Positions 1 through 10,119 are shown, counted from the first letter of the stretch. The stretch: DNA of 64,000 nt from Paralithodes platypus (GCA_032716605.1 CM064519.1:21254348-21318347); one strand, 5' to 3'. The notes: generated by a model not told the origin, from the letters alone. Translations and numbers: made by a program.

Positions 1-57
1 ATAAAATTTTATTGCATACAGAAATAACTCGGGTTTAGACATAGCCACACAAGAACA

Positions 58-80
58 ACACACACACACACACACACACA
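58..80. repeat. (CA)n microsatellite
   Basis: Uninterrupted CA dinucleotide repeat of about 11 units, directly visible. No coding content is seen around it. Confidence 0.95.
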
Positions 81-339
81 AACTGACTCAACAATAACAC
101 ACACGATTTCGGTCACTCGGAAAATCAGCTGATGAATCTCGGTGTTTCAAATTAACTTGCATTGAAAGTATATTCGTCGTATAAGGCCATCCATGGTTTT
201 GGAGGGTTTTGGAGGTTTATAAATGTGTCTTATACACGCTGATATACGGGTCTGACGAGTCTGCCGTCACCGGCCGAGAGATGCCGACCAGCCGCCACCC
301 GCCACGAGCGCTACATAAACAAACCGTGTTAGATGCTGA

Positions 340-417
340 CTCGGCACATTTGGGGTACCCGTGTTAGAGCAAAACCGCGGAACCTAAAGCCGCGTTACCC
401 GAGGGCTGACTGTACTG
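340..417 (-). mobile_element. terminal fragment of a Tigger/pogo-like DNA transposon
   Basis: The stretch ends in CGAGGGCTGACTGTA. Read on the minus strand this is TACAGTCAGCCCTCG followed by a CG-rich run, the style of TIR seen in the other TA-flanked elements of this window. No matching opposite end is visible, so the rest is deleted or lies outside the window. Class assignment rests on terminus shape only. Confidence 0.4.
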
Positions 418-592
418 TATTTTATTATTCCATTGATGGCATCATGTCATTTCTTCGTCGTATATGTTTTCTTAGCAGTACTGTATATAATTCCCCTTTT
501 TTTCTGAGCCGCTCTTCATTTTGATTTAGTGCCATAAGGTCATTGTTGCCTGGCGCTAGGAATTCATTAATGTCATGTGATGATTAAATGAT

Positions 593-641
593 TGAAGAGG
601 AAAGGAGAGAAAGATAAAAAAAAACAGGTGACCCCCCTTAA
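593..641. mobile_element. end fragment of the palindromic TTAA MITE (family P)
   Basis: The sequence GGAGAGAAAGATAAA, then CAGGTGACCCCCCTTAA, matches the right end of the MITE copies at 4659-5045 and 53400-53783. Only about 50 bp of the terminus is present, up to the TTAA at 638-641. Confidence 0.7.
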
Positions 642-2010
642 GCTGTATGTAGTGTCCCGAGTTTAAATCCCGGGAAGTTCATATGCTTTCATTAATTTCA
701 TTTGTGGGTGATTGATATTAAGAATGAAAGTTAATTAAGATTAGAGAACAAAATATTTGTGAAAGTAGTGTTTTTCTATAATACCAGCTAGTTTTTCTTC
801 AGTTTTGCTCATCACTTTTTTTCCAGAAGTATCTGAGTTATACCCCACTATCCTTAACTTGTTTATTTTACAATACAGGTATTACATTTAGGTTTAAAGG
901 CCCACACAAGAGACCCTATAATAACAGAGATCGGCCAACGTCCGCCATACGTGCCACTGGGGATATTATTTTCTCATGACCTGTTCAGTACCAGCGACGG
1001 CAGAGAGCTGTCAGTAGATAAATAACTCCCCAGTCCCAGCGACGGCAGAGAGCCGTCAGCAATATACGATCATTGTAACTGCCAGTATCAGGCAGTGCCT
1101 GGTACCACGACCGTTTGAACACTGCTCTAGAGTTGGCAACACTTCTCAGCTTATATCCAAGCCTCTACAGGCTGGGAGAGCCAGTATTCCTCCATCTTTT
1201 GAGGTGGGAGGGTGTTATATCTTGCCATTTTGGCCACATTGCTTGGGACTGGGGGGTGGGTGGGGGGGACTTTTATGGTAGTACAGTACCCTATGGTACA
1301 GTAGGGGTTAACACTCAAATATCTCCATACCCATTATAAACATTTGAAAATGCTGGTATTTGTACAGCATATATAATTTGATATTTGGATATACTGTACA
1401 GTACATTCTACATGATCAACAATAAAATAGAAGCCTGTTGTTTGATAACTGAGACACCAAAATGGCATACATACAAAGATAAAGCTGGCCACCCTCTCTT
1501 ACTACAGGTCTAGTAGCCCACAATAGTCCGTGAGGTAGACCTGTTTGAGGGACCACCGGAAACTATGCTACTTCCTAGTAAGCCCCATAATGTTGACAAT
1601 AATATATGTAAAAGAGTATCGTCGTATTGAATTAGCTACCTTTCTTATTACGATAATGACTATTTATTCTGGCTAATACTGTACTAGATTACTCGCCAGG
1701 TTTAGAGTTGCAGAGCTGTGTAGAGTCACTCTCAAGAGTATTATTACTATTACACTTATTCAACTTTATTTTATTTTTTATAAATAAATGAATGACACCA
1801 GAAAAAGAGAGGCTTTGTATACTGTATAAACAAACTGTAAATTGTGTTGGTAGGACACAAGTTTTGAGTGTGACATTACGGAGATCATTAACTCTTACCG
1901 TTGTTAAGTCCTTAAGCTAATAGTTGCAATACAATGTTAACTTTGATTGAGACTACACTGTACGGTTACCATGATAGTTTTATGTATACATTATATACCG
2001 GTATATACAG
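642..2010. other. intergenic or intronic DNA without a recognised gene
   Basis: AT-rich sequence with no convincing ORF. A 22 bp unit, CAGCGACGGCAGAGAGC followed by YGTCAG, occurs twice as a direct repeat at about 992-1013 and 1039-1060. The motif AGAGACCCTATA at 908-919 recurs near 6768, 37682 and 53240 in both orientations, suggesting an unclassified dispersed repeat. Confidence 0.5.
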
Positions 2011-2012
2011 TA

Positions 2013-2344
2013 CAGTAGGGTCTCGCATAGAACGAGAAATTGGTCGATAAACGAGGCCGTTCTATGCGATTTCGTTCTATGTGAACACCGCATTTTGGTG
2101 GCCCAATATGTCAATGTTCACTGTAAGCGTAAATTTCCGTCAGGAGCGTACGATATTTCGTACGTTTTGTACGATATTTCGGCCCTCTATATGAGAACTC
2201 CTCGGATTTGCCCTACTTTGATAGCGAAATCGTTCTACAGTATATGATCACATTCGTTCCTAACGAAAATTTTGGAACAATATTTTAGGTCGGGCGTTCT
2301 ATAAGCGACTCGTTCTATGCGAACACGTTCTATGTGAGCCCCTA

Positions 2345-2348
<4 letters not shown>
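2013..2348. mobile_element. TA-flanked Tigger-like MITE
   Basis: The left end, CAGTAGGGTCTCGCATAGAA, follows a TA at 2011-2012. The right end reads TTCTATGTGAGCCCCTACT, the near inverse of the left end. The interior repeats variants of TTCTATGCGA. No transposase coding is present, so this is a non-autonomous element of about 336 bp. Assignment to the Tc/mariner superfamily (Tigger/pogo) rests on the TA site and the CAG terminus. Confidence 0.65.

Positions 2349-2349
<1 letters not shown>

Positions 2350-2381
<32 letters not shown>
2350..2381. repeat. (TA)n microsatellite
   Basis: About 15 TA units lie exactly between two TA-targeting elements, the MITE ending near 2348 and the element starting at 2388. 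Confidence 0.95.
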
Positions 2382-2382
<1 letters not shown>

Positions 2383-2387
2383 GTACA

Positions 2388-3142
2388 GTCGGCCCCGCAA
2401 GGGTGCGCACTAAAAGGGTGCGATTCTCCAACCGTGCGGCAGATGTCCGTGTGGTGCTTATAATCCAAGGGTGCGAAAAAAGCGCGAAAAAAGCAAAGCG
2501 TGCGTTTTTTTTCGCCCAATAACCCCTGAAAAACATGAACTAAGGAAAGAATACCTGTACAGTATAGAAATGTGATTAGATATTAGATAGTATTACACTC
2601 ACTTTGGATGGTTTATGTATGCGTGGAGGTTGGGATGTTGGTCTTACTGAGGGTCCGAGGCTGCCCCCATGCCCACATGGGGGCATTTTACACCTGCTGC
2701 CCCTAACCCACCGCCCAGGGCGATCGTGTTACCCACCAAAACAAAAGTGAAAGTTCTTGATTTAGAACAGAAAAAACAGTTACTAGACATGTTGGCTAGA
2801 GGTGAGAAACAGGCAAATGTGGGTAGACATTTTGGTGTGGGCATGGGGGCAGCCTCGGACCCTCAGTAAGAGCAACATCCCAACCTCCACGCATACATAA
2901 ACCATCCAAAGTGAGTGTAATACCGCTATTCTATCTAATATCTAATCACATTTCTATACTGTGCAGGTATTCTTTCCTTAGTTCATGTATTTCAGGGGTT
3001 ATTGGGCGAAAAAAGGGTAAGTTTGAAGAGTCCCCGGACTACATAGTGAATTTCCCATAGGTTCTTAAGCTCCAAGGGTGCGTTTTACAAGGGTGCGCGC
3101 ATGTCTCGGACTTAGGTAACCGCACCCTTGTGGGGCCCACTG
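2388..3142. mobile_element. Tigger/pogo-like non-autonomous transposon with an internal foldback
   Basis: The TIRs CAGTCGGCCCCGCAAGGGTG and, inverted at the right end, CAGTGGGCCCCACAAGGGTG are flanked by TA at 2386-2387 and 3143-3144. Inside are two long inverted arms, about 2507-2676 and 2838-3014. The loop between them encodes a transposase remnant. The element is 755 bp; autonomous Tigger elements are usually 2-3 kb, so this is an internally deleted and rearranged derivative. Confidence 0.8.
2720..2838 (+). pseudogene. remnant of a Tigger transposase N-terminal helix-turn-helix (CENP-B type)
   Basis: The plus strand encodes VKVLDLEQKKQLLDMLARGE followed by KQANVGRHFGV. This is the first helix-turn-helix of CENP-B/Tigger transposases, where a basic start, an LxxKxxLLxxLxxGE helix and an xxxVGRxFGV recognition helix are typical. 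It lies in the loop of the foldback. Nothing of the DDE catalytic domain remains, so no transposase activity is expected. Confidence 0.65.
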
Positions 3143-3144
3143 TA

Positions 3145-3471
3145 TACAGTATACTTCGTTATTATACCTAGAATATTACAATAGCGATCCTGTATACTAT
3201 TGGTATGTTTTATTTTTTAAATATTTCAGAAACATAGTTACATACAGTATAAGATAATTACAATTTTTTCCACAGCATTATTTAATTTTCATAAGATATC
3301 TGCACTGTTTACTTTATATATCCAAGAAATTCATTGTGGAATGACTTGATGAAATGTACGGTATTCATGGTATTGGCTGCACTCTCAAAGCCTAAAGTGC
3401 AGGTTGCTTGATCATTTAAACTTGCTCTCTTTTTCATTCTATTACATGATTATTTTCTGACCGCTTATGAA
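3145..3471. other. no gene seen
   Basis: AT-rich sequence without supported coding, repeats or RNA genes. Confidence 0.5.
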
Positions 3472-3734
3472 TTAACCCACGAAATCCGGGGGCCTCATGT
3501 GATCCCGATCGCTGTACCCATTTGGGTACAGACAAACTTCATAATTCAGTAGCTACTGATTGAGACCACCTAGAGCAGTCAACTCTTTTGCAAATGGTAG
3601 AACTTTTTGTTGTCTGTAGACTGCCATTGAAATTACATCGCTACGACGTGTGGTTGCCGTGTTATGGTGATTTTAGCGCGATTTTTAGCCGCATATTTTG
3701 CCTGATATGAGGCCTCCCGGATTCTGTGGGTTAA
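3472..3734. mobile_element. TTAA-flanked MITE, 263 bp
   Basis: The element starts TTAA-CCCACGAAATCCGGG and ends CCCGGATTCTGTGGG-TTAA. The ends are imperfect inverted repeats continuing into GGCCTCA and TGAGGCC. TTAA target duplications are the hallmark of piggyBac-type transposition. There is no coding capacity. Confidence 0.75.
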
Positions 3735-4658
3735 AGTTTCATCATTATTCACATGATAAATAATGTACAGGACTCACTGTAGTTGCCGCTAACATTGAAT
3801 CAAGCCTTAAAATTTAATAAAATTGTCAGTACAGGTACAAGCTCTCCTGTAACTTAAGATGTTTTGAGCAGCTGTACATTGAGTGTGCCTGTGTGCATGT
3901 GCAAGGTTGCATGGTGGTGGTGCTATCACATGGTAGCTGCTTTACTGCTTCATAGACATAAGGTCCTCAGTTAATATACAACACACTAAAGCACACCAGA
4001 TACTTAGGCTTACAGGGTTATCACTAGAGTTTATTTACACTTTGATTTCATTATATACTGTATACCAAACCATTTACAGAGTGTATTTGGACCTTGCTTC
4101 ATATTATGTCATACTCAATGCTTGGTTAGTGGAGAATATATTCCAGTCTTATGAGAGCTTCTGCCCAGTAGGCTGTTGACAAATAGTTTTAATAATAATA
4201 GTGGAGAATATATAATACACTTTTTAATAGAGGTGATATGTTAACATTGTTGTATTATTAGTTTGCTACACTTAATCTGTTTGGCCTGTACTGTACAAGT
4301 CAATTTGAGCTTGTGTGTGATTGGTTTGACGGTTTAGACAAGGTAGGAAATCCTTAAACTTCTATCAAACCACACACATACACACTTAACCCTTTGAGGA
4401 TTATAACACATTCTAACAGTTTATTATGGTTGTTATTAAACAATTTTTTCAGAAGAATCTGTGGTAGTCAGCCATAATTTAGTTGGTTTTGTCCCCTTAG
4501 AATCCCAGAGGTTCTTTCTAAACTGCATAGAATTGTCTAATGATAACTAGAATAATAGGAAGAAATGCATCCCTGAATACTGATGGGGTTAAATTATTAT
4601 CTTATGTACTGTACAGTATATCGCTGTACACAATAACCTAATCATGTAGAGGGAACAG
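3735..4658. other. no gene seen
   Basis: AT-rich, non-repetitive sequence without a supported ORF, probably FCHo intron or upstream flank. Confidence 0.5.
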
Positions 4659-5045
4659 TTAAGGGAGCCCACCTCGCTTTTTTTTTTTATCTTTCTCTCC
4701 CTCTTTCTTTGGCTTGTATCCATTCGGCCCCATTCAGCCTACTGTTTTCAGAAGTTTATCCCCATCCAGGTGACAATATTTTCTTCGCGAGCGGTAGCGT
4801 GCCAGCATATATATATTTTTGTTTTGACAGCAAGCTAAATTTGTACATTTTTCGGTAGAAAAATTTCTCCGGCAAAGCCGGATTTTTCCATACAATGCTG
4901 GCTTGCTATCGCTCGCCAGGAAGAAATCGACACCTGGATGGGGATAAACGTCTTAAAACAGTTGGCTGAATGGGGCCGAATGGATACAAGCCAGGGAAAG
5001 AGAGAAAAGGAGAGAAAGATCAAAACATCTTGGGACCCCCCTTAA
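4659..5045. mobile_element. palindromic TTAA MITE, family P, copy 1
   Basis: TTAA at 4659-4662 and 5042-5045 flank a 387 bp palindrome. The left arm contains GGCTTGTATCCATTCGGCCC and the right arm the inverse, GGGCCGAATGGATACAAGCC. Near the centre is a small hairpin, TCCGGCAAAGCCGGA. The termini GGGAGCCCACCTCGC and GGGGGGTCCC are only partly similar. The same structure recurs at 5824, 7928 and 53400. It could fold into a long RNA hairpin if transcribed. Confidence 0.8.
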
Positions 5046-5203
5046 GGTGTTGGTGAAGTATTTAGGTGTCATGGTATTGGTATATTTGCTTGGCTAATTA
5101 ATATTACTAGAGGCCATACAGACAGAGAAACATATAGTATCCTTTCAAGTCTACTGGGAACAATTAAATAAGAATTAAATGGAGGTTTTAGCTCATGAAC
5201 ATT

Positions 5204-5420
5204 AACTATAGGCAGCGCCAGCGAACTTGACAATAATCTCGACCCCTTATCTTCCTATAACTCAGAATGAATGAAAGCAATTGGGCTGACGTTTCTATCA
5301 TTTGGGAAGAGTCCACCAAGAAATAGGTGTGAATACTTATAGCCAGTTTGCACTACTCCCTTTTGAGTTACAAAGAGGTTAGGAATTAAGATATTTGTCA
5401 AGTTCGTTGGCGCTAGTTAT
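5204..5420. mobile_element. short TIR MITE (about 215 bp)
   Basis: The left end CGCCAGCGAACTTGACAATA and the right end TTTGTCAAGTTCGTTGGCGC are inverted repeats, flanked by TAACTATA-like and TAGTTATA-like sequence. Superfamily is unclear; a TA-targeting Tc/mariner type is possible. Confidence 0.6.
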
Positions 5421-5823
5421 ACAATATTACTAGAGTTTGGTGTTTCAAACAGCTAGGGTATACTGTACTCATACTTAAAAGCTAAAATATTTTGTTTCAG
5501 ATTTTTTTTTTTTTTATGAGGTTTAATTTTAAATGATTGTATTCTCTTACAGCTCATTATATTACTTGCCTTAGATTTTATATATTCTTATCTACCACGC
5601 TCATTTTCAACAGTTCACATAATTAAAAAGCAAATTGTTTTTATGTGATTTTGTTGCTTTAACTTTGTTTTAGATTACATTATTATTGAGAACAAATTTC
5701 CCAATACTGATTGATTGTACTGTATGATCTATGAGCTTTTAATATAGAATAGGTTAAGATTGCCCTCAGCCACATTCCTGCGTACCAACACACACGCACA
5801 TCAAGATAACTGCCATATACATT
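5421..5823. other. no gene seen
   Basis: AT-rich sequence with a T10 tract near 5502. No supported feature. Confidence 0.5.
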
Positions 5824-6203
5824 TTAAAGGGGGGTCACCGCCTTTTTTTATCTTTCTCTCCTTTCTCTCTTTCCCTGGCTTGTATCCATTCGGCCCCATT
5901 CAGCCAACTTTTTTAAGTCGTTTATCCCCATCCAGGTGTCGATTTCTTCCTGGCGAGCGATAGCGAGCCAGCATTGTATGGAGAAATCCGGCTTTGCCGG
6001 AGAAATTTTTCTATCGAAAAATGTACAAATTTAGCTTGCTGTCAAAAAAAAAAAATATATATGCTGGCTCGCTACCGCTCGCCAGGAAACTATTGACACC
6101 TGGATGGGGGTGAACATCTTAAAACAGTAGGCTGAATGAGGTCGAATGGATACAAGCCAAAAAGAGAGGGAGAGAAAGAGAAAAAAAGCGAGGTGGGATT
6201 TCA
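5824..6203. mobile_element. palindromic TTAA MITE, family P, copy 2 (inverted relative to copy 1)
   Basis: It begins TTAAAGGGGGGTCACCGCC and carries the same arms and core hairpin as copy 1 in reverse orientation. It ends near GCGAGGTGGGATTTC, where the expected CTCCCTTAA terminus has been lost. Confidence 0.75.
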
Positions 6204-6397
6204 AGATTGTTGGCTTGTTTGAGGCTGTTTTTGGCTACTTGCTTGTTGCTCCTTCCTAGTTGTAATGCAGCATATTGTAACAGTTGATCCCGTTAGAGAT
6301 CCTTAAGGCAGAGAGAGTGGCCATCTTTATATTTGCCCTCCATGTTGGTGCCGTAATTATCCAACAACAGGGTGATAAATTTTATTTTTTATTTTAG

Positions 6398-6655
6398 TAA
6401 GCATTATTTCCACAGCGATTTTGATAAGTTATTTTGCCTTTATATTGTCTTTGTCCAAGTTTTGGTATGTTTAGTTTGCAAGTTTTACATTTTAATTATG
6501 TAGAATTTAGATCTAAAGGTCACACTACAAACCTTGTTCCAGTATTATAATGTAAAACTTGCAAAATAAACAAACTAAAACTTGGACGAACACAGTAAAA
6601 AGACAAAACAACTTATCAAAGCCGCTATGTGGAAACAACTCTAAGCAAAATAATC
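6398..6655. repeat. long imperfect inverted repeat (foldback element)
   Basis: The left arm, about 6398-6495 (includes CCAAGTTTTGGTATGTTTAG), and the right arm, about 6550-6655 (includes AACAAACTAAAACTTGG), are inverted copies separated by about 55 bp. A diverged half of the same repeat lies at 32888-33000. No coding. A MITE-like foldback is the simplest reading. Confidence 0.6.
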
Positions 6656-6823
6656 ATTCTTTATAAATAAAAAAACACAATCCACCACATAGGTACGGAT
6701 ATTTTTTAGTGTGAAGAGAGGCTAATGACACACACCATTGGCGGAAGTTGGTCGATCTCTGTTACTATAGGGTCTCTAGATCCTGTAGGTAAACCAGTAA
6801 TATTCTAGATACTTGTGAAGGCT

Positions 6824-6892
6824 GTTGTTGTTGTTGTTCCCCAAGCTGCCTGGCCGAACAGCCCCAAGGCCCCGAGCAAGGCCAAGGCCGTA
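6824..6892 (-). mobile_element. extreme 3' fragment of LINE-J
   Basis: (TTG)n followed by TTCCCCAAGCTGCCTGGCCG is the 3' tail and last codons (read on the minus strand, GLFGQAAW) of the Jockey-like LINE present at 14025, 24148 and 63895. Only about 70 bp is present, as expected of a strongly 5'-truncated insertion. Confidence 0.75.
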
Positions 6893-7165
6893 ACTGTAGG
6901 CTGTAGTATCAGATGCATTTATAGACAATTAGTGTAGATTTTTAGGAAATATCTCTTTAATTTAATAATTAAATCACAGCTACAGTATGTATAAAATGCA
7001 GGCATTTTAGCTAATTATTACATAAAATTGACATATAATTAGGAAAGTTTGGTAAATTAGTATAAGTCTTGAAACTGCCATTAGTTTAACAATTTAACAC
7101 AATATAATTACTGTGTGAGAATTACTCATAACCTGTTATTAACATCCATCACTTTTTACTTTCAG

Positions 7166-7265
7166 GGTTTCTTAAAGGAAGAAGAGATAAAAAAAACAAA
7201 GAGAAGAAGGTGAAAAAGAAGAAAGATGCAGACTCCTCCAGTAACAAGGAGGAGAAGAGTGACAA
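7166..7265 (+). CDS. FCHo: FCHo (muniscin) linker exon, basic segment
   Basis: A 100 bp internal exon between a pyrimidine-rich acceptor (TTTTTACTTTCAG) and a GTGAGT donor. The incoming split Gly codon is completed by its first two bases and its last two bases (AA) are completed by the C of the next exon. It encodes GFLKGRRDKKNKEKKVKKKK, then DADSSSNKEEKSD. This matches in position and composition the basic segment just after the F-BAR domain of FCHO1/FCHO2. That assignment is from memory of the family. Muniscins nucleate clathrin-coated pits at the plasma membrane, bind acidic lipids and activate AP-2. The LINE fragment in the following intron starts only a few bases past the donor. Confidence 0.7.
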
Positions 7266-7269
7266 GTGA

Positions 7270-7652
7270 GTTAACCTTGTCCATATTAAGAGATGTTGCA
7301 GCCCTTGCATTATTCTACAGATATTTTCACAGCAAATGTTCCGAGGAACTTGCTTCAATATTGCCACCTCTCCACATCTTTCCCCTCACTACTAAGGCAG
7401 CTAGAAATGCCCATGAAATTTCACTCTCCCCTGCACATTGTAGAACTTCTACTTATTAAAATTGATTTATCCCCAGAGCTACTACTCTCGTGAATTCACT
7501 TCTTTATACTGTACAGTAGTTGTTTTCCACAAACTTGCAATTTTTCAACAGTTTAAATCCAGTGTTTACAAACATTTTGTAAATGGAGGATGCCCTTAGG
7601 CACATGGACCTTGTTTATTTTCCTTCCTCTTTTTTAACAAAGAATAAATAAA
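7270..7652 (+). mobile_element. 3' fragment of LINE-D filling a short FCHo intron
   Basis: The plus strand encodes a degenerate RT C-terminus (RDVAALALFYRYFHSKCSEE) that matches the minus-strand copy at 16016-16772. Its 3' untranslated part, with GGCACATGGACCTTG, is also shared, and it ends in A-rich sequence. It occupies almost the whole 431 bp intron 7266-7696, with about 40 bp of other sequence before the acceptor. It is broken by stops in other frames and is not active. Confidence 0.75.
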
Positions 7653-7696
7653 GAAAAAGAGGTTATGTTAGTGACAAAAATAATCGTCAATTCCAG

Positions 7697-7926
7697 CGAG
7701 GCCAACGACGATGGAGGACCAAAGACGACGGAGCTGATCAACACGGGAACGCCAGCACCGCCCCCGCTGGTGGCCACAACAGACAAGGACGTGGGTAACA
7801 CCAGTACCAGTAACACCAGTGCCCTCTCACCCAGTGTGGATGATGAAGGTTTCTCTCTCAGACCCAACGATACCCGGACAACCACCCACGATAACAGCTT
7901 TGATTCTTCTTCAGACTCGGATTCAG
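7697..7926 (+). CDS. FCHo: FCHo (muniscin) linker exon with the SSSDSDS motif
   Basis: A 230 bp exon, with acceptor AATTCCAG at its left and donor CAG/GTAGG at 7927. It is read in the frame set by the previous exon (completing AA-C) and ends after one base of a codon. It encodes EANDDGGPKTTELIN, a Thr/Ser/Pro-rich stretch, SVDDEGFSLRPNDTRTTTHD, then NSFDSSSDSDS. FCHO1 and FCHO2 have the same order: an acidic DEEG(F/Y)xxxP, a polar stretch, then (Y/F)SSSDSDxxD. This is the central linker region implicated in AP-2 activation. A MITE begins within a few bases of the donor. Exon boundaries are inferred from splice motifs and phase only. Confidence 0.85.
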
Positions 7927-7927
7927 G

Positions 7928-8294
7928 TAGGACCCCACCTCGCATTTTTTCTATTTCTATCCCTCTCTCTGTTTGGCTTGTATCCATTTGGCCCCATTCA
8001 GCCTACTGTTTTAAGATGTTTACCCCCATCCAGCGAGCGGTAGCGAGCCAGCATATATATTTATTTTTGTTTTGACAGCAAGCTAAATTTGTAAATTTTT
8101 CGATAGAAAAATGTCTCCGGCAAAGTCGGATTTCTCCATACAATGCTGGCTCACTATCGCTCACCAGGAAGAAATCGACACCTGGATGGGGATAAACGTC
8201 TTAAAACAATTGGCTGAATGGGGCCGAATGGATGCAAGCCAGGGAAAGAGTGAAAGGGAGAAGAAGATAAAATGAAGCCGATGACCCCCCTTAG
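7928..8294. mobile_element. palindromic MITE, family P, copy 3, abutting an FCHo splice donor
   Basis: It begins at or next to GGACCCCACCTCGC, has the same palindromic arms and core as copy 1, and ends GATGACCCCCCTTA near 8294. The left TTAA is not recognisable; the element seems to start inside or just after the GTAGG donor of the preceding exon. Confidence 0.75.
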
Positions 8295-8460
8295 CCATTT
8301 TATGAAGCTTAAGAAGGACTTTTGTTACTCAGATAGTTTATTGAGATGGTATTTACTATTTACCCCTCGAGTCCTAAAGGTAGATTATAAGCTAAGCAAA
8401 ATCGTATAATGCTAACCACACTAAAAAACATTTTTTTGTCATTGTCTTGAAAGGATAAAA

Positions 8461-8487
8461 ATAATAATAATAATAATAATAATAATA
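8461..8487. repeat. (AAT)n microsatellite, 3' tail of LINE-A
   Basis: Nine trinucleotide units stand directly beyond the 3' end of minus-strand LINE-A, the position of a LINE tail. Confidence 0.85.
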
Positions 8488-8633
8488 AGCATGTTACTTA
8501 TTTCTCATAAGCGCCAATTTTTCCGAAGAATTCACTAGCGCTCGGAAAGAGAAAGAAAAAAGAACAATCAATGCATCAAAAGAAAGCTTATATACAACAC
8601 ACATTTAACAATCACTAGCAGTGGCAAAATAGC

Positions 8634-8830
8634 CTAAACTCTATAGCCATCTGTCATGACACCTCTCTCAAGATCATAGCTTCTCTCAAAGAGAAAAGTC
8701 TTAAGTTGTCTCTTGAAGCATTCAACAGAACTCAGTTGTCTCATGGACAGCGGCAACCTGTTATACAACCTCGGAGCCATGTAGGAGAATGACCTCTCAA
8801 AGAAAGAAGACTGCTGGAAAGCCCTTGGTT
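8634..8830 (-). pseudogene. LINE-A C-terminal fragment
   Basis: It encodes FFERSFSYMAPRLYNRLPLS ... FKRQLKTFLFERSYDLERGV and a stop. This is the typical end of many LINE ORF2 proteins (SFSYxAPxLWNxLP ... FKxxLKTxLF). It is the continuation of the segment ending at 10146, separated from it by the LINE-E insertion 8831-10145. Confidence 0.75.
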
Positions 8831-8831
8831 C

Positions 8832-8884
8832 ATACATACATACATACATACATACATACATACATACATACATACATACATACA
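8832..8884. repeat. (CATA)n microsatellite, LINE-E tail
   Basis: Thirteen CATA units. The plus-strand LINE-E copy also ends in TATGTATG repeats (12160-12175), so the tract is best read as a family-specific 3' tail that has expanded. Confidence 0.9.
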
Positions 8885-8932
8885 AGTTTAAAGACTGTTT
8901 GTCCACAGAAGCTGTGGTTACAGTCTCACGTC

Positions 8933-9385
8933 CTAAATGGCAGCTTTCCAGGCGGTCCTGTCAAGGGCCGCCTGTGTTGTCAAGTTCTTTATTTTGAGAT
9001 CGGACCGGAGTACACGAGCCCACGTCATTCTAGGTCCACCCCTACGCGCAGCTCCCCCCAAGTTCACTGTCCGGCATTTCTTCACCCAGTTCTGATCATC
9101 CATTCTCTCCACCTGTCCAAACCAACCAAGTCGGCTCGTGCGCATCACTTCACTGATACTCCTAATGCCCAGACGCCTTCTCAATTCCTCGCTCGATACC
9201 CTGTCCCTAAGATTAACCCCACACATCCATCTCACCATTCTCTTCTCATTTCGTTCCATTCTATTGACATCCTCCGCTTTAACCGGCCACGTCTCAGAGG
9301 CATAGGTCATTGCGCTCCTAACACACAAGGTATACACCTTCCCTTTAAGGTGGGGTGGGAGCCCTCTCATGGTCAGGAGTGGCAA
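8933..9385 (-). pseudogene. LINE-E ORF2 C-terminal region
   Basis: 150 codons without a stop. It has the motifs MTYASETWPVKAEDVNRMER, RMVRWMCGVNLRDR and RTSRLGWFGQVERM, the post-RT region shared by many animal LINEs (YGSETW ... RRMLRWMCGVxxxDR ... LRWxGHVxRM). The matching ORF in the plus-strand copy is at 11660-12118. The fragment lacks RT catalytic motifs. Confidence 0.75.
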
Positions 9386-9491
9386 CAGCTCTCTAAATTT
9401 TCCCCAGCCACTTTTGACTCTAGCAATGGAGCTAGCTTCAGCGCCACCTCCAGCGTTACACTGTCGAAATCAACACTGACAGGCGGGTCAT

Positions 9492-9921
9492 TTAACCCTT
9501 AAAGAGCGGCGCTCGACTTAAGTCGTGCACCAATTTGCAGCAAGTTAGTAGCATTATTAAGGCTTTTAAAGGGTTAAAATCGAGTGCAAATGGCCGGGAG
9601 AGCAGCGGGCCAGACAGCCGACCCCCAGGGCTTACCGCCGCCCATTAACTCATGTTCCCTGTGTTCTCGAGAGGCCGGCAGTGTAGCCAGTAGTGAGCAT
9701 AGCTGGGAAAAATATACCGATATATGCTAAACTTCCATGTTCGTGGCACCACTGCAAGAGAACCACGAGTTCTACGTAGCTCGTTCTGGTCTCATTTTGA
9801 AGCTTTTAGTGCCTAGTTTTTTGCTAAATATTTTTTTTTTCATGCAGATGCTTGATTTATCATGCAGGAGGGCCTGAATATGCCCAAATGAGCCCAAAAC
9901 ACCCCGCTAGACCAGGGTTAA
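9492..9921. mobile_element. TTAA-flanked MITE inside LINE-E
   Basis: TTAA at 9492-9495 and 9918-9921 flank 430 bp. Inverted ends are CCCTTAAAGAGCGGCG and CCCCGCTAGACCAGGG. It interrupts LINE-E between the PHD finger codons (VLTL) and DPPVSVDFDS, which rejoin in frame around a single TTAA, as they read uninterrupted in the other LINE-E copy. Confidence 0.8.
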
Positions 9922-10119
9922 TACAAGATCTCCCTTGCACACTGCACATTCAAAGTCTATGATTCTTGTCAAAGGTCCTCTAGCTCCACTACATCTCTTG
10001 TGTACCCAGTCACTACAGACACAACATTGAATTGAATTACATGCCACCCCCTTCCCACATACTGCGCATGGATAGTCGCCGTTTCTTTCCATAGCTTCAC
10101 GCCCTACTCCACTAATCAT
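9907..10119 (-). pseudogene. LINE-E PHD-like zinc finger segment
   Basis: It encodes YPCAVCGKGVACNSIQCCVC, then SDWVHKRCSGARGPL and FECAVCKGDL. The Cys/His spacing (C-x2-C, C-x2-C, H-x2-C, C-x2-C) is that of a PHD-type finger. It lies between the RT and the C-terminal domain, as in the plus-strand copy at about 11338-11500. Confidence 0.7.

Noticed and set aside
2235..2536. Small ORFs with poly-(Tyr-Ile) runs
   Set aside because: They read through the (TA)n repeat and MITE ends.
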